Shown: piece after piece, positions 30,324 through 38,994 of the stretch
Layout: each line of letters opens with the position of its first letter
How positions within the stretch are numbered: position 1 is the first letter of the stretch
NCBI RefSeq assembly: GCF_000423605.1
Contig: NZ_AUIH01000002.1
Span: 62,001 to 126,000 of the forward strand
Reading direction: 5' to 3'
Source of the DNA: Saccharospirillum impatiens DSM 12546
Lineage (GTDB): Bacteria; Pseudomonadota; Gammaproteobacteria; Pseudomonadales; Natronospirillaceae
Length of the DNA: 64,000 nt
Notes under the pieces: model-generated
What the model was told of the DNA's origin: nothing
Databases searched by the model: none
Seen by the model: only the letters and a program-made list of their open reading frames with translations
Made by a program: the position numbers and the translations under genes

Positions 30324-32167
30324 TGTTCGAGCTCGCGATTCAGATAGAAATCAAACAACGAGCGAGTCATCGGCCCGGCAACACCACTGCCACTGCCCCC
30401 GTTTTCGACCAGAACGGCTACGGCAATTTTAGGGTCTTCGAGCGGTGCAAATCCCATAAACCAGGCATGATCACGAAACTGCTCTGGCACATCACCGACT
30501 GGGTCTCCGTTTTCATCTCGCTCAATCCGGATGACCTGTGCCGTACCGGATTTACCAGCGTAATCATACGTTGCCCCAAGGCCCGAGGCCCTTGCCGTAC
30601 CGCGCGTACCCTGCACCACGTCTTGCATAGCGCTGTGCATTCTGTCCCAGTTTGAGTCATTGTTCAGATGGACATCGGGTGGCGGCTCTGGGATCTTCTC
30701 AAGAAGAGACTCGTCGTTGCTGTGCATGAGCAGTCGAGGGGTCACCCAGCGTCCACGATTGGCCAGTACCGAGGTCGCAATGGCCAACTGCATCGGTGTC
30801 GCCAGCATGTAGCCCTGGCCGATACTCAGATTAATGGTGTCACCGGCATACCACGAAAACCCATGTCGATCTTGCTTCCATTCCCGGCTTGGGTTGATGC
30901 CGGTAAAGGGGTTGTAGACGTCGGCTGTCGTATTTTTACCAAAGCCAAACTGATCGTAGATATCGTGAATGGCTTCCAGTTTCATGTCATAAGCCAGCTT
31001 ATAAAAATAGGTATCACAGGACTCCGCGACAGCTCTGCGCAGATTCACTCGCCCGTGCCCACCGCGCTTCCAGTCGTTGTATATCCGGTCATCCGTCGGC
31101 AGTTGATAATAGCCCCGGTCAATGATGGTGTGGTCCCAGGTGACAAACCCCTGATCCACCCCCGCCAGTCCCAAAAAGGGCTTAATGGTCGATGCCGCCG
31201 GGTACTGCCCCCTAATGGCCCGGTTCAAAAAGGGGTTATCCGGGGAATCACGCAGGGCGTTGTAGATTTCAGTAGGAAAGCCGCTCACATACAAATTAGG
31301 GTCAAAACCGGGGTTGCTGACCATCGCCAGTATTCCGCCCGTCTCAGGTTCTATGGCGACAATTGACCCGCGCTGATCACCCAGCAGGTCATAGGCTATT
31401 TTTTGCAATTCCTGATCGAGATACAAATGCAGATTGGACCCAGGCTTGGGCGCCTGTTTCTCTATAATTCGGATAATTCGGCCCCGGGCATTGGTTTCAA
31501 CGCGCTGAAAACCCGGCTCACCGAGCAGGGAATCTTCGTACTGACGCTCAACCCCTTCCTTGCCAATGAATCGGGTTCCGGCATAGGCACCAACATCGAG
31601 GTCACGAAGCTCCTCCTGGTTGATACGACCGACAAACCCTAACGCGTGGGCAAATTCCTCACCAAAGGGGTATTGGCGAATCAGTTCGGCATCCACCTGC
31701 ACTCCTTCCAGAAAAATGCGGTTGGCAGAGACCCGAGCAACCTCTATTTCTGACAGCCGTACTTTGAGCGGTATTGGCTCAAAGGGACGACGATACCCTC
31801 GCACACGGTCAAAGAAACGGGACACCTGATCCTCTGACAGCTCAACCAAATCACCCAACTCCCGGACCAAAGCGTCCAGGTCTCCGCTTCGTTCCACCAC
31901 GATACTCAAGGTATGACTGGGTTCATTCCTTGCCAGTAATTCTCCATAGCGATCGTAGATCAGCCCGCGAATGGGTGGAATGGGCAACACTTCCAGCCGG
32001 TTGGTTTGCGACCGCGCTTCGTGGTGCTCATTCTGCACAACTTGCAGGTAGAACAGCCGTCCAACCAGCACCAGCATGAGCAGCGCAATGAAAATAAACG
32101 AGGCCGTCATACGGCTCAGAAAGAGACGCCGCTCTTTTTCGCGATTATCGAGTGAGCTGTTCAACAT
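30320..32167 (-). CDS. mrdA: Penicillin-binding protein 2 (elongation transpeptidase)
   Basis: PBP2 cross-links new peptidoglycan along the side wall with RodA. The 615-residue protein has one N-terminal membrane helix (about 21-43), a pedestal domain, and a transpeptidase with SxxK (Ser326, Lys329; AASTIKPFLG), SCD (383-385) and KSGT (539-542). Length fits (633 in E. coli). Upstream come rlmH and rsfS on the same strand, the usual order in this group. Confidence 0.98.
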   Translation of the reverse strand: MLNSSLDNREKERRLFLSRMTASFIFIALLMLVLVGRLFYLQVVQNEHHEARSQTNRLEVLPIPPIRGLIYDRYGELLARNEPSHTLSIVVERSGDLDALVRELGDLVELSEDQVSRFFDRVRGYRRPFEPIPLKVRLSEIEVARVSANRIFLEGVQVDAELIRQYPFGEEFAHALGFVGRINQEELRDLDVGAYAGTRFIGKEGVERQYEDSLLGEPGFQRVETNARGRIIRIIEKQAPKPGSNLHLYLDQELQKIAYDLLGDQRGSIVAIEPETGGILAMVSNPGFDPNLYVSGFPTEIYNALRDSPDNPFLNRAIRGQYPAASTIKPFLGLAGVDQGFVTWDHTIIDRGYYQLPTDDRIYNDWKRGGHGRVNLRRAVAESCDTYFYKLAYDMKLEAIHDIYDQFGFGKNTTADVYNPFTGINPSREWKQDRHGFSWYAGDTINLSIGQGYMLATPMQLAIATSVLANRGRWVTPRLLMHSNDESLLEKIPEPPPDVHLNNDSNWDRMHSAMQDVVQGTRGTARASGLGATYDYAGKSGTAQVIRIERDENGDPVGDVPEQFRDHAWFMGFAPLEDPKIAVAVLVENGGSGSGVAGPMTRSLFDFYLNRELEQ

Positions 32168-32251
32168 ACCATCGGTACTCTATCCCCGAATAATCTGCGG
32201 GGTCATCTGCGAATGCGTTTCGGCCCGGGCGACCAAAGGCGACCGGGTTCA

Positions 32252-32719
32252 TCATTTATGGTAAGGGTGATTCTGAGTCACGGTCCAGGCGCGGTACAAC
32301 TGTTCGGAGAGTAAAACACGCACCAGCGGATGCGGTAGCGTCAGGTTCGACAGGCACCAGCTCTGTGCAGCCCGGGCCAGGCATCTCGGGTCCAACCCGT
32401 CCGGACCTCCAATCAACAAGGCAACGTCCCGTGCTTCCAGGCGCCACTGGCTCAATTGACTGGCCAACTGCCCGGTCGACCAGGCTTTGCCCGATAGATC
32501 CAGAGCAACCACCTGATCGTCAGGTTTCAGAGCGGCCAGCATGGCATCGCCTTCTTGCGCGATGGCTTTGTCAATCGAGGCATTTCGACCTCGCTGCCCG
32601 AGCGCCAGTGGCACGAATTCAACCGGCATTTCCCGGGGCATTCGCTTCTGGTATTCCCCGACAGCGGCGTCTACCCAAGCAGGCATTTTCGGGCCAATGG
32701 CCAGAATTCGAATCTTCAT
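32252..32719 (-). CDS. rlmH: 23S rRNA (pseudouridine1915-N3)-methyltransferase
   Basis: SPOUT methyltransferase that methylates pseudouridine 1915 in helix 69 of 23S rRNA. The 155-residue protein (E. coli 155) starts MKIRILAIGPKMPAWV and has the cofactor-binding knot LLIGGPDGLDP with LSNLTLPHPLVRVLLSEQLY and the terminal HPYHK. The frame is open upstream into rsfS, but the conserved start is the ATG at 32719. It lies four bases after rsfS. Confidence 0.97.
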   Translation of the reverse strand: MKIRILAIGPKMPAWVDAAVGEYQKRMPREMPVEFVPLALGQRGRNASIDKAIAQEGDAMLAALKPDDQVVALDLSGKAWSTGQLASQLSQWRLEARDVALLIGGPDGLDPRCLARAAQSWCLSNLTLPHPLVRVLLSEQLYRAWTVTQNHPYHK

Positions 32720-32723
32720 GCAG

Positions 32724-33107
32724 TCAGTCAGGTTCGACTTCGGACTCAGCACCCATCGGACCCGCGCCAGACCAAAGCCGCTCAATGTCATAATACGCCC
32801 GGGTTTCCGGAATCATTACATGCAGGACCAGGTCGGTCAGGTCAATCAGCACCCAGTCGGAATCGCTGCTGCCTTCCTGTGCACGCACGACAAACCCCTG
32901 CTTCTTAAGGTCTTCCGCCACACTGCTGACAACGGCAGACACATGCCGCTTCGAGGTACCAGACGCCACCACCAACGTATCCATTAAGGCGGTTTTATCA
33001 TGCACATCGATGATTTGAATGTCCTGAGCCTTGATGTCTTCCAGAGCGCGGATCACCGCTTCGGTTAACCCTTCAGGTTGTGCGTTTCGGTCATTTGTAT
33101 CGATCAT
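32724..33107 (-). CDS. rsfS: Ribosome silencing factor RsfS
   Basis: RsfS binds ribosomal protein uL14 and blocks subunit joining when nutrients are scarce. The 127-residue protein has the core ALEDIKAQDIQIIDVHDKTA, VVASGTSKRHVSAV and DWVLIDLTDLVLHVM. The start is the ATG at 33107, with AAGG six bases before it. It runs into rlmH with a four-base gap; nadD lies upstream across 215 bp. Confidence 0.96.
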   Translation of the reverse strand: MIDTNDRNAQPEGLTEAVIRALEDIKAQDIQIIDVHDKTALMDTLVVASGTSKRHVSAVVSSVAEDLKKQGFVVRAQEGSSDSDWVLIDLTDLVLHVMIPETRAYYDIERLWSGAGPMGAESEVEPD

Positions 33108-33262
33108 TCGTACCTTGTCCACCTGTTTAAAAGTACTCGCGTCAGTCTGCAACCGGGGCACTGCCAGTGCCAGCTAACAGACCAGCCAATCCGGCAAATG
33201 ACAAAGAGCTTCGGCACCTGGCCTGAAGAAAAAAGTGTCAATGCCTCTGAACGCGAGCGGTC

Positions 33263-33287
33263 GAATACAGCAATTATTGCTGTGTTC
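33263..33287. other. 25-bp palindrome between nadD and rsfS
   Basis: ACAGCAAT and ATTGCTGT (33267-33274, 33276-33283) are perfect arms around one base, and the symmetry extends to GAAT/GTTC with one wobble pair. It lies in the 215-bp space after nadD and before rsfS. No T run follows on either side, so it is either a two-sided hairpin or a dyad protein-binding site. Confidence 0.45.
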
Positions 33288-33322
33288 TGAATTGTTTAAA
33301 ACTACCGTTAACAGACCCGGCT

Positions 33323-33967
33323 TTACTCATCAATCTCCCGGTAAAGCCCGTGCTGTTGAATATAGTCCTGTATGGGTTTGGGTAGTGCGATTTGCCAATG
33401 CTGGCTGTTATCGCGCAATTTACGCGATGCCCACTCGCGCTCCGAGGAAGGCCCGGCTAGCCAGAGCCCGGCGGGCTCGGTGTTGAGGTCGTGCAATGAG
33501 GCAACCTGTGTCAGCGGTAGTGCCGGGGGGTCAATCACCTGCGAACCCCGTCCGAACACCCAAAAATGGGTTTCCCGGATCAGGTCGTCAATACCTTGCC
33601 AGCGGGCCATACTGGCGAACGCATCGGCACCCAGCACAAACACCGTCTGACTGTCCGGATAGTCGCGATGAAGGTCTCTGACGGTATCCAGAGTGTAGCT
33701 TGGTCCCGGGCGTCGCAACTCACGATCATCGATCAACAGGCGTTCGCCGTCGGACCTTGATGCCACCCATCGCTCCAGCATCGCAACGCGTTGTTCGGGC
33801 GTTGCTTGTGCCTGTGCTTTCAACGCCGGTATCTGGCACGGAATCACCCGCAGTTGAGCGACGTCCTGATGTGACAACACTAAATCGCACAATTGAGCGT
33901 GGCCGTCATGAAACGGATCAAAAGTGCCACCAAACAAAGCCATCAGCGGCCGCTGCACATCACTCAC
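33323..33967 (-). CDS. nadD: Nicotinate-nucleotide adenylyltransferase
   Basis: NadD adenylates nicotinic acid mononucleotide in NAD synthesis. The 214-residue protein shows the nucleotidyltransferase motif [11 protein letters not shown] (13-23), [11 protein letters not shown] and [14 protein letters not shown]; the late ISSxxIR motif region is changed to [12 protein letters not shown]. The start is taken as GTG at 33967, overlapping the proA stop by eight bases; an ATG at 33943 is close to the motif and a TTG-type start upstream would cut deeper into proA. nadB is about 24 kb away. Confidence 0.94.
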   Translation of the reverse strand: MSDVQRPLMALFGGTFDPFHDGHAQLCDLVLSHQDVAQLRVIPCQIPALKAQAQATPEQRVAMLERWVASRSDGERLLIDDRELRRPGPSYTLDTVRDLHRDYPDSQTVFVLGADAFASMARWQGIDDLIRETHFWVFGRGSQVIDPPALPLTQVASLHDLNTEPAGLWLAGPSSEREWASRKLRDNSQHWQIALPKPIQDYIQQHGLYREIDE

Positions 33968-35216
33968 GAATCTGACCGTCTCCGAGTACAACATACTTCT
34001 GGGACGTCAGCCCAATCAGACCAACCGGTCCGCGAGCGTGAATTTTGTCAGTCGAGATACCAATCTCAGCACCCAGCCCATATTCAAAGCCATCGGCAAA
34101 TCGGGTCGATGCGTTGATCATCACAGAGGCAGAATCCACTTCCGTCAGAAAACGGCGCCCCCGGGTATAACTTTCCGTCACGATGCTATCTGTGTGCTGA
34201 CTGCTGTAAGTATTGATGTGGTCAATGGCTTCATCCAGACCAGCCACTACCCGAATCGACAGAATGGGAGCGAGGTATTCAGCAGACCAGTCTTCCTCGG
34301 TCGCGGCCTTACAGGTTATCAGCTCGGCTGTGCGCTCGCAGCCGCGCAACTCAACGCCTTTTTCGGCATAGGCGCGGGCCAGTACGGGCAGCAACTCAGC
34401 TGCACGGGACTCGGCTACCAGTAGGGTTTCCATGGTATTACAGACACCATAGCGGTGCGTCTTGGCGTTTATCGCGATGGGTATGGCTTTGCCGCTGTCT
34501 GCAGCGTCGTCGAGGTAAACATGGCAAACACCATCAAGGTGTTTGATAACCGGGACGCGCGCGTCCCGACTGATGCGCTCGATCAACCGCTTGCCGCCGC
34601 GCGGAACGATGACATCCACATAGTCAGGCATGGTGATCAGCGCGCCGACAGCATCGCGATCGGTGGTCTCAACCACCTGAACCACGGCACCCGGCAGTTG
34701 TGCCTGATCCAGGCCGGCATGAATACACGCCGCAAGCGCCTGATTCGATTCAATGGCTTCACTGCCACCACGCAATATAACCGCATTGCCGGATTTAACG
34801 CACAAACTCGCTGCCTCGACCGTCACATTGGGCCGGGACTCGTAAATAATACCTATCACACCCAGGGGTACTCGCATTTTACCCACCTGAATGCCACTCG
34901 GGCGAAACTCAAGGTCCGTTATGCCACCCACCGGATCAGCCAGACCGGCCACCTGATGCAACCCTTCAATCATGCTATCGATACGGGCATCCGTCAGTGC
35001 GAGTCGATCCAGCATCGCCGGCTCGAGCCCCTTGGCCTGACCGGCCTCCAGGTCTCGCTGATTCGCCTGCTTGAGCGTCTCTCGCTGGTCGTCAATAACC
35101 CGGGCCATGGCTAACAATGCCTGGTTTTTGGTCCCGGTATTGGCCCTGGCCAGAGCTTTGGAGGCCTGCCGGGCCTGCCGACCCAGGGTCGTCATGTAGT
35201 CTTGAACGGTTGTCAT
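33960..35216 (-). CDS. proA: Gamma-glutamyl phosphate reductase
   Basis: ProA reduces gamma-glutamyl phosphate to glutamate semialdehyde with NADPH in proline synthesis. The 418-residue protein (E. coli 417) has the aldehyde-dehydrogenase fold with [35 protein letters not shown] and the catalytic cysteine in [14 protein letters not shown]. It is followed with overlap by nadD. No proB is beside it. Confidence 0.98.
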   Translation of the reverse strand: MTTVQDYMTTLGRQARQASKALARANTGTKNQALLAMARVIDDQRETLKQANQRDLEAGQAKGLEPAMLDRLALTDARIDSMIEGLHQVAGLADPVGGITDLEFRPSGIQVGKMRVPLGVIGIIYESRPNVTVEAASLCVKSGNAVILRGGSEAIESNQALAACIHAGLDQAQLPGAVVQVVETTDRDAVGALITMPDYVDVIVPRGGKRLIERISRDARVPVIKHLDGVCHVYLDDAADSGKAIPIAINAKTHRYGVCNTMETLLVAESRAAELLPVLARAYAEKGVELRGCERTAELITCKAATEEDWSAEYLAPILSIRVVAGLDEAIDHINTYSSQHTDSIVTESYTRGRRFLTEVDSASVMINASTRFADGFEYGLGAEIGISTDKIHARGPVGLIGLTSQKYVVLGDGQIRE

Positions 35217-35370
35217 ACCTTGCCACGCAGCTCGCTTTTGATTCAGACCGCAGATTATAGCGGCTTGAGGCCGCTGCGACTATGAGGGAAGCTGGCTGTT
35301 TATCTACCTGACAAAGTTTTACCATCCTGATGTGAAACCAAACTCGCCAACTGAGTAACCCAACGCCCCC

Positions 35371-36723
35371 ATGATTGCCTGGATACAGTCTCACCCGGAA
35401 GGCGTACTGATCGCCATTGCGTTGACAGCCTTTATTGAATCGTTCGCACTGATCGGGGTGGTTGTGCCCGGTGTGGTTATGCTATTCAGTTTAGCGGCAG
35501 TGGCGAGCAATCTCGGCATTCCGGTCATGTGGGTATTGGCGGCCGCAGCACTGGGGGCAACGGCGGGAGATCTTGGCAGTTTTTATCTGGGGTATCGGCT
35601 GCGACATCGGCTGTATCAGCACAGCTGGTTCAAGCGGCACGCCGATTGGTTATCGCAGGGCATTTGGTTCTTTCGGCGCTGGGGCTGGCTGAGTGTGGTT
35701 ATCGGCCGCTTTGTCGGCCCCATTCGGCCGGTAGTGCCGCTGATTGCCGGCAGCTTGTCGATGCCCGCCAAGGTGTTCATCAGCGTGAACCTGGTGACCG
35801 TCCTGTTCTGGGCCCCGACCTATATGTTGCCAGGCTATCTCGCCGGAGAAGCCAGTTCTTACCTGGCCACACAAAGCCTCGCCATGCGCACGCTGTCACT
35901 GCTACTGGTGTCGGCACTGTCGACCCTGATCGCACTGGTGGCAACCTACCATCACCTTCACCCTGAACACCCCAGAATGGCTCGCTGGGTGCCAGCGCTA
36001 CAATCATTGCCGACTCGTTTTCCCTTTGCGGCGCTATTGCTGTTAATCGCCGCTTCCACCGGCTTCGCGGCCACCCTGCTTAGCCGCCCCTGGGGTCTGG
36101 ATGCCTTATTGGCCGGACAGGTAGGGGCATGGCGCGCCTCAGCCTTTGACCCGGTGGCGATTGTCCTGACTTTTCTTGGAGATCCAGCGACACTGATCCT
36201 AACCGGACTGATGATCATCCTCTGGCTTGTCCTTGGCGGGCAGCATCGGCTGGGCGCGGTATTACTGATCAGCCTGGTGCTGCTGACCACGGGCATCCCT
36301 TTGCTCAAATCCGCTTTTGACGTGGCCCGCCCAGGCTGGACGGCACTGCCTTTGAACTCTCAGGCGTTTCCTTCGGGTCACGCGGCCGGTGCTGCTTTGT
36401 TTTTCGGGATGTTGGCGGGCTTTGTCAATCAGCGACGACCGACGATGAGCCGCTGGCATCTTTACCTGCCGGCCGGGGTGACCATACTGGTCATCGCACT
36501 GAGCCGGGTGTGGCTAGGGGTTCACTGGCTGTCCGATGTCATTGCCGGGGTATGCCTGGGTCTGTTGTTAGCCGCCCTGGCTCAGGCGACCCACCGGCTG
36601 ACAGGCCGCTCGCTAGCTGACTTTCGTAACAGCCTAACGCTCTGGTTGCTGATCCTGCTAACCCTGGCCAGCTATTTGATCATCGCATGGCCACTCGGCT
36701 CAGTGACTTATCAATTGGGGTGA
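35371..36723 (+). CDS. DedA (SNARE-associated)-PAP2 phosphatase fusion membrane protein
   Basis: A 450-residue membrane protein with two domains. Residues 1-200 are DedA/SNARE-associated: FIESFALIGVVVPGVVML, GDLGSFYLGYRLRHRL and GRFVGPIRPVVPLIAG, the last with the family arginine. Residues 220-430 are a PAP2 lipid phosphatase with KSAFDVARPG, PSGHAAGAALFFGML and SRVWLGVHWLSDVIAG, carrying the phosphatase residues of all three motifs. DedA proteins flip undecaprenyl phosphate or phospholipids and PAP2 enzymes make undecaprenyl phosphate, so a joined lipid-carrier recycling role is a reasonable inference. Shine-Dalgarno is weak. Confidence 0.9.
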   Translation: MIAWIQSHPEGVLIAIALTAFIESFALIGVVVPGVVMLFSLAAVASNLGIPVMWVLAAAALGATAGDLGSFYLGYRLRHRLYQHSWFKRHADWLSQGIWFFRRWGWLSVVIGRFVGPIRPVVPLIAGSLSMPAKVFISVNLVTVLFWAPTYMLPGYLAGEASSYLATQSLAMRTLSLLLVSALSTLIALVATYHHLHPEHPRMARWVPALQSLPTRFPFAALLLLIAASTGFAATLLSRPWGLDALLAGQVGAWRASAFDPVAIVLTFLGDPATLILTGLMIILWLVLGGQHRLGAVLLISLVLLTTGIPLLKSAFDVARPGWTALPLNSQAFPSGHAAGAALFFGMLAGFVNQRRPTMSRWHLYLPAGVTILVIALSRVWLGVHWLSDVIAGVCLGLLLAALAQATHRLTGRSLADFRNSLTLWLLILLTLASYLIIAWPLGSVTYQLG

Positions 36724-36750
36724 CCGGGCGAACTGAACGGAGCACCCAGA

Positions 36751-37371
36751 TCATACCCCGCTCTCGTCCGGCGATTCAGGAGAACCAGACAGTTCCGCCA
36801 ATGCGGATTCCAGAATGGCGCACCGCTCCAGAAAACTGTCCTGTGCTAACAAACGGTGCTTTAACTCTGACTCCAGGGGCAGCCAAACCATTAACTGGTG
36901 AACACTGCCCCGGGCTGAATCCAGTTGCAGACCCACCTGATCGGCCAGATAAGGGTGCTCCAGCAAGGCATCCAGTAACGGCTGGTATCGCAGGGCTGCC
37001 CGCATTTCAAGCTCCGAGTCTGCCAGTGGTTCGTCGCGGGCCGCACAGTCACCCCACCATAAACCGGTGGCGTCCTTTGCGGCTGAGCTAACAGTCACTC
37101 GTTCGTCACCGACAATGGTAATGCCCAGTAGCCCATTGGCTTGTTGATTGAAGTCGACGATTCGTGCAAGACACCCCAGCCCATGGCGATCTTTACCAGG
37201 CTCCGAGACCATGATCACAAAAGGCCGGTTTTCCCGGGCGCTGCTCGACACCATCATCAGGTATCGGGGCTCAAATATTTGCAACGGCAATGATGAACCC
37301 GGCAATAACAGGGCCCCCATAGGAAACAGCGGGTATCGTTCAACGGTGCCATCGGATCCGGATTCAGTCAT
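36751..37371 (-). CDS. LON-substrate-binding-domain protein
   Basis: A 206-residue protein with only the N-terminal domain of Lon protease and no ATPase or protease part. It shows YPLFPMGALLLPGSSLPLQIFEPRY, here split as LFPMGALLLPG and LQIFEPRYLMM, then GLGCLARIVDF and GLLGITIVGDERV. Such stand-alone LON-domain proteins are common in proteobacteria and are thought to bind peptides or proteins; the role is not known. AGGTGA precedes the ATG. It converges on the DedA-PAP2 gene. Confidence 0.86.
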   Translation of the reverse strand: MTESGSDGTVERYPLFPMGALLLPGSSLPLQIFEPRYLMMVSSSARENRPFVIMVSEPGKDRHGLGCLARIVDFNQQANGLLGITIVGDERVTVSSAAKDATGLWWGDCAARDEPLADSELEMRAALRYQPLLDALLEHPYLADQVGLQLDSARGSVHQLMVWLPLESELKHRLLAQDSFLERCAILESALAELSGSPESPDESGV

Positions 37372-37553
37372 GAATCACCTGTCATTTTGGGTAGAATCTG
37401 GTTTTGAAGAATGGAAACGCGCGGTTGTACCGCCACCGGAAGCTCACACACACTTCCTATCAGCAGAACTATGATGCTCTATCTTACGAAAGCGGCGACA
37501 TTACCGGATTAATCGAACAGCGAATTAAGCCAGCAATAGGAGCTGGCAAACCG

Positions 37554-37790
37554 CTAAGCCGTCTCGTCAAGCAGTACAAATGACAAAAACGTCAGTATCA
37601 GCACCCAGGTCACGGCAAATGCGGGCACAGGAACGGCCAGCACAACCAAAATCCCAAACGACCATAGCCAGCGCACCCGTACCACCTTGCGACTGTGCTT
37701 TTCCGTTGCTACACGGTCAGAGGCGGTGGTCTGCGGTAATCGCCAGAACCCCCACCAACGCAACATCCAAAGTAAGCACCAATACGCCAT
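37554..37790 (-). CDS. Small membrane protein of unknown function
   Basis: A 78-residue protein with a tryptophan-rich N-terminus (MAYWCLLWMLRWWGFWRLP), a basic middle (HSRKVVRVRWLW) and two hydrophobic stretches (about 43-60 and 60-74). GGGGGA lies four to five bases before the ATG, which supports a real gene. I do not recognise the family. Confidence 0.6.
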   Translation of the reverse strand: MAYWCLLWMLRWWGFWRLPQTTASDRVATEKHSRKVVRVRWLWSFGILVVLAVPVPAFAVTWVLILTFLSFVLLDETA

Positions 37791-37970
37791 TTCATCCCCC
37801 GGGCCGATTCAGATTGCGTCAGCGCAACGCGTTCGCGCCTTAACCCAGTGCGCAACATCGCACCTCATTGACCAATGTAGACCAATATGAACCGGCCATT
37901 GACCTGCATCAGGGTTTATCGAACGGAGCAGCGCATACTGACCGTTGTCACCCTAGCGCCCGGAGGCGGT

Positions 37971-38108
37971 ATGAACGATGTCAACACCCTGGAAACTGCC
38001 ACAACCAGTGACCTGTCCGTAATTCGCTGGGCACCGGTCATTCTGGTCTTATTCGTCATCGCGCTCAGCCCGCTGGCTACTGCGTTTTACTGGGCGTTTA
38101 CACACTGA
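37971..38108 (+). CDS. Possible very small membrane protein
   Basis: A 45-residue frame beginning MNDVNTLETATTSDLSV with one C-terminal membrane helix (about 20-42). GGAGG lies four bases before the ATG at 37971; the frame is open further upstream but without a better site. No family is recognised and no neighbour gives a role. It may be a real small protein or chance. Confidence 0.4.
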   Translation: MNDVNTLETATTSDLSVIRWAPVILVLFVIALSPLATAFYWAFTH

Positions 38109-38263
38109 CGGCGCAGGCATACTGAGCGGCCACCCGCGTTACCGACCCGCCTGATGCAGGGTCGGCTGAACAAGCGGCACTAGACCTCCAGCCCCAACTC
38201 GCGCCCGGTGACTTTGACTGAACACTCTCCGTTACCGGGGGCTGTCCGCAGATTTCCGTTCGG

Positions 38264-38638
38264 CTAACGGAGTCGACCAGCCTTGGCCGGCCTCTGCTCG
38301 TCTTCAGCCAACCGGGCGGCTCCCAGGGCAGCCTGACGAACCCAGGCTGCGACCTGATCCGAATTGTGGTCGACCGTGTCGGGCAGCAGGTACCACTGCT
38401 CATACACCCTTCCATGGGCAATCCAGTGATCTTCAGCGCAGATGCGCTGCAGTTGGGTTTCGAGTTCAGAGTCGGTCGCGCGGATACCCACCTGCCCCTT
38501 GAGTGTAACCACTAGGCAAAGCTGCCCCGACACGCGAATCACGTGTTCACCAAAGTACAAGCCGGTTTCAGGCACAGGAAGTTCCGGTAAGAGTTGCAAT
38601 AAAGTGTGTAAACGACGGGCACGGTTCAGTTTGTCCAT
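38264..38638 (-). CDS. Uncharacterised protein, weakly TfoX-N-like
   Basis: A 124-residue soluble protein. The start MDKLNRARRLHTLLQLLPEL is preceded by AAGGAAAGG, so the ATG at 38638 is favoured over a frame extended by 35 codons. The middle (GLYFGEHVIRVSGQLCLVV) and the C-terminal part (DHWIAHGRVYEQWYLLP, AAWVRQAALGAARLAEDEQ) have a loose resemblance to the N-terminal domain of TfoX/Sxy. That resemblance is weak, and the family call should be treated as a hint only. Confidence 0.6.
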   Translation of the reverse strand: MDKLNRARRLHTLLQLLPELPVPETGLYFGEHVIRVSGQLCLVVTLKGQVGIRATDSELETQLQRICAEDHWIAHGRVYEQWYLLPDTVDHNSDQVAAWVRQAALGAARLAEDEQRPAKAGRLR

Positions 38639-38994
38639 TCGCCTTTCCTTAGTGAATGAATGATGGAATTCTGCGAAAACGCCTGATCTGGACTCCGTGT
38701 ATCCTTCGGTGGCCAGTGGCAAGCCAGCGCTCTTCATGAGCACCGGAACTGCAGAGAGTGAAGTTTAACAAACTACCCCTATAAAAACAGCCGATCTGTC
38801 AAATTCTCCAACACCCAATCCACGCTCAGGCGACCCCAAGGCCCGGTGTGCCCTCAAGCAGAGGCGTTGGTGGCCGTGTTTCAATGAGTGTTCACAAGCC
38901 GGCGCTAGCAGACTGGCGGAGCCCACATTGTTTTGCAGCAGACACCTCTTTAGAATGCGCAGGCTATTTCGCTCATCGCGAACGTGGAAGGGTT
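38639..38994. other. Intergenic space upstream of the XRE regulator
   Basis: About 356 bp between two divergent genes. The regulator frame stays open back to 38848, but the added 49 residues are not family-like and the best ribosome site is at 38995. I see no repeat or clear promoter motif; it should hold the promoters of both neighbours. Confidence 0.4.

Noticed and set aside
38848-38994. 49-codon N-terminal extension of the XRE regulator
   Set aside because: Not family-like, and the good ribosome site is at the internal ATG.
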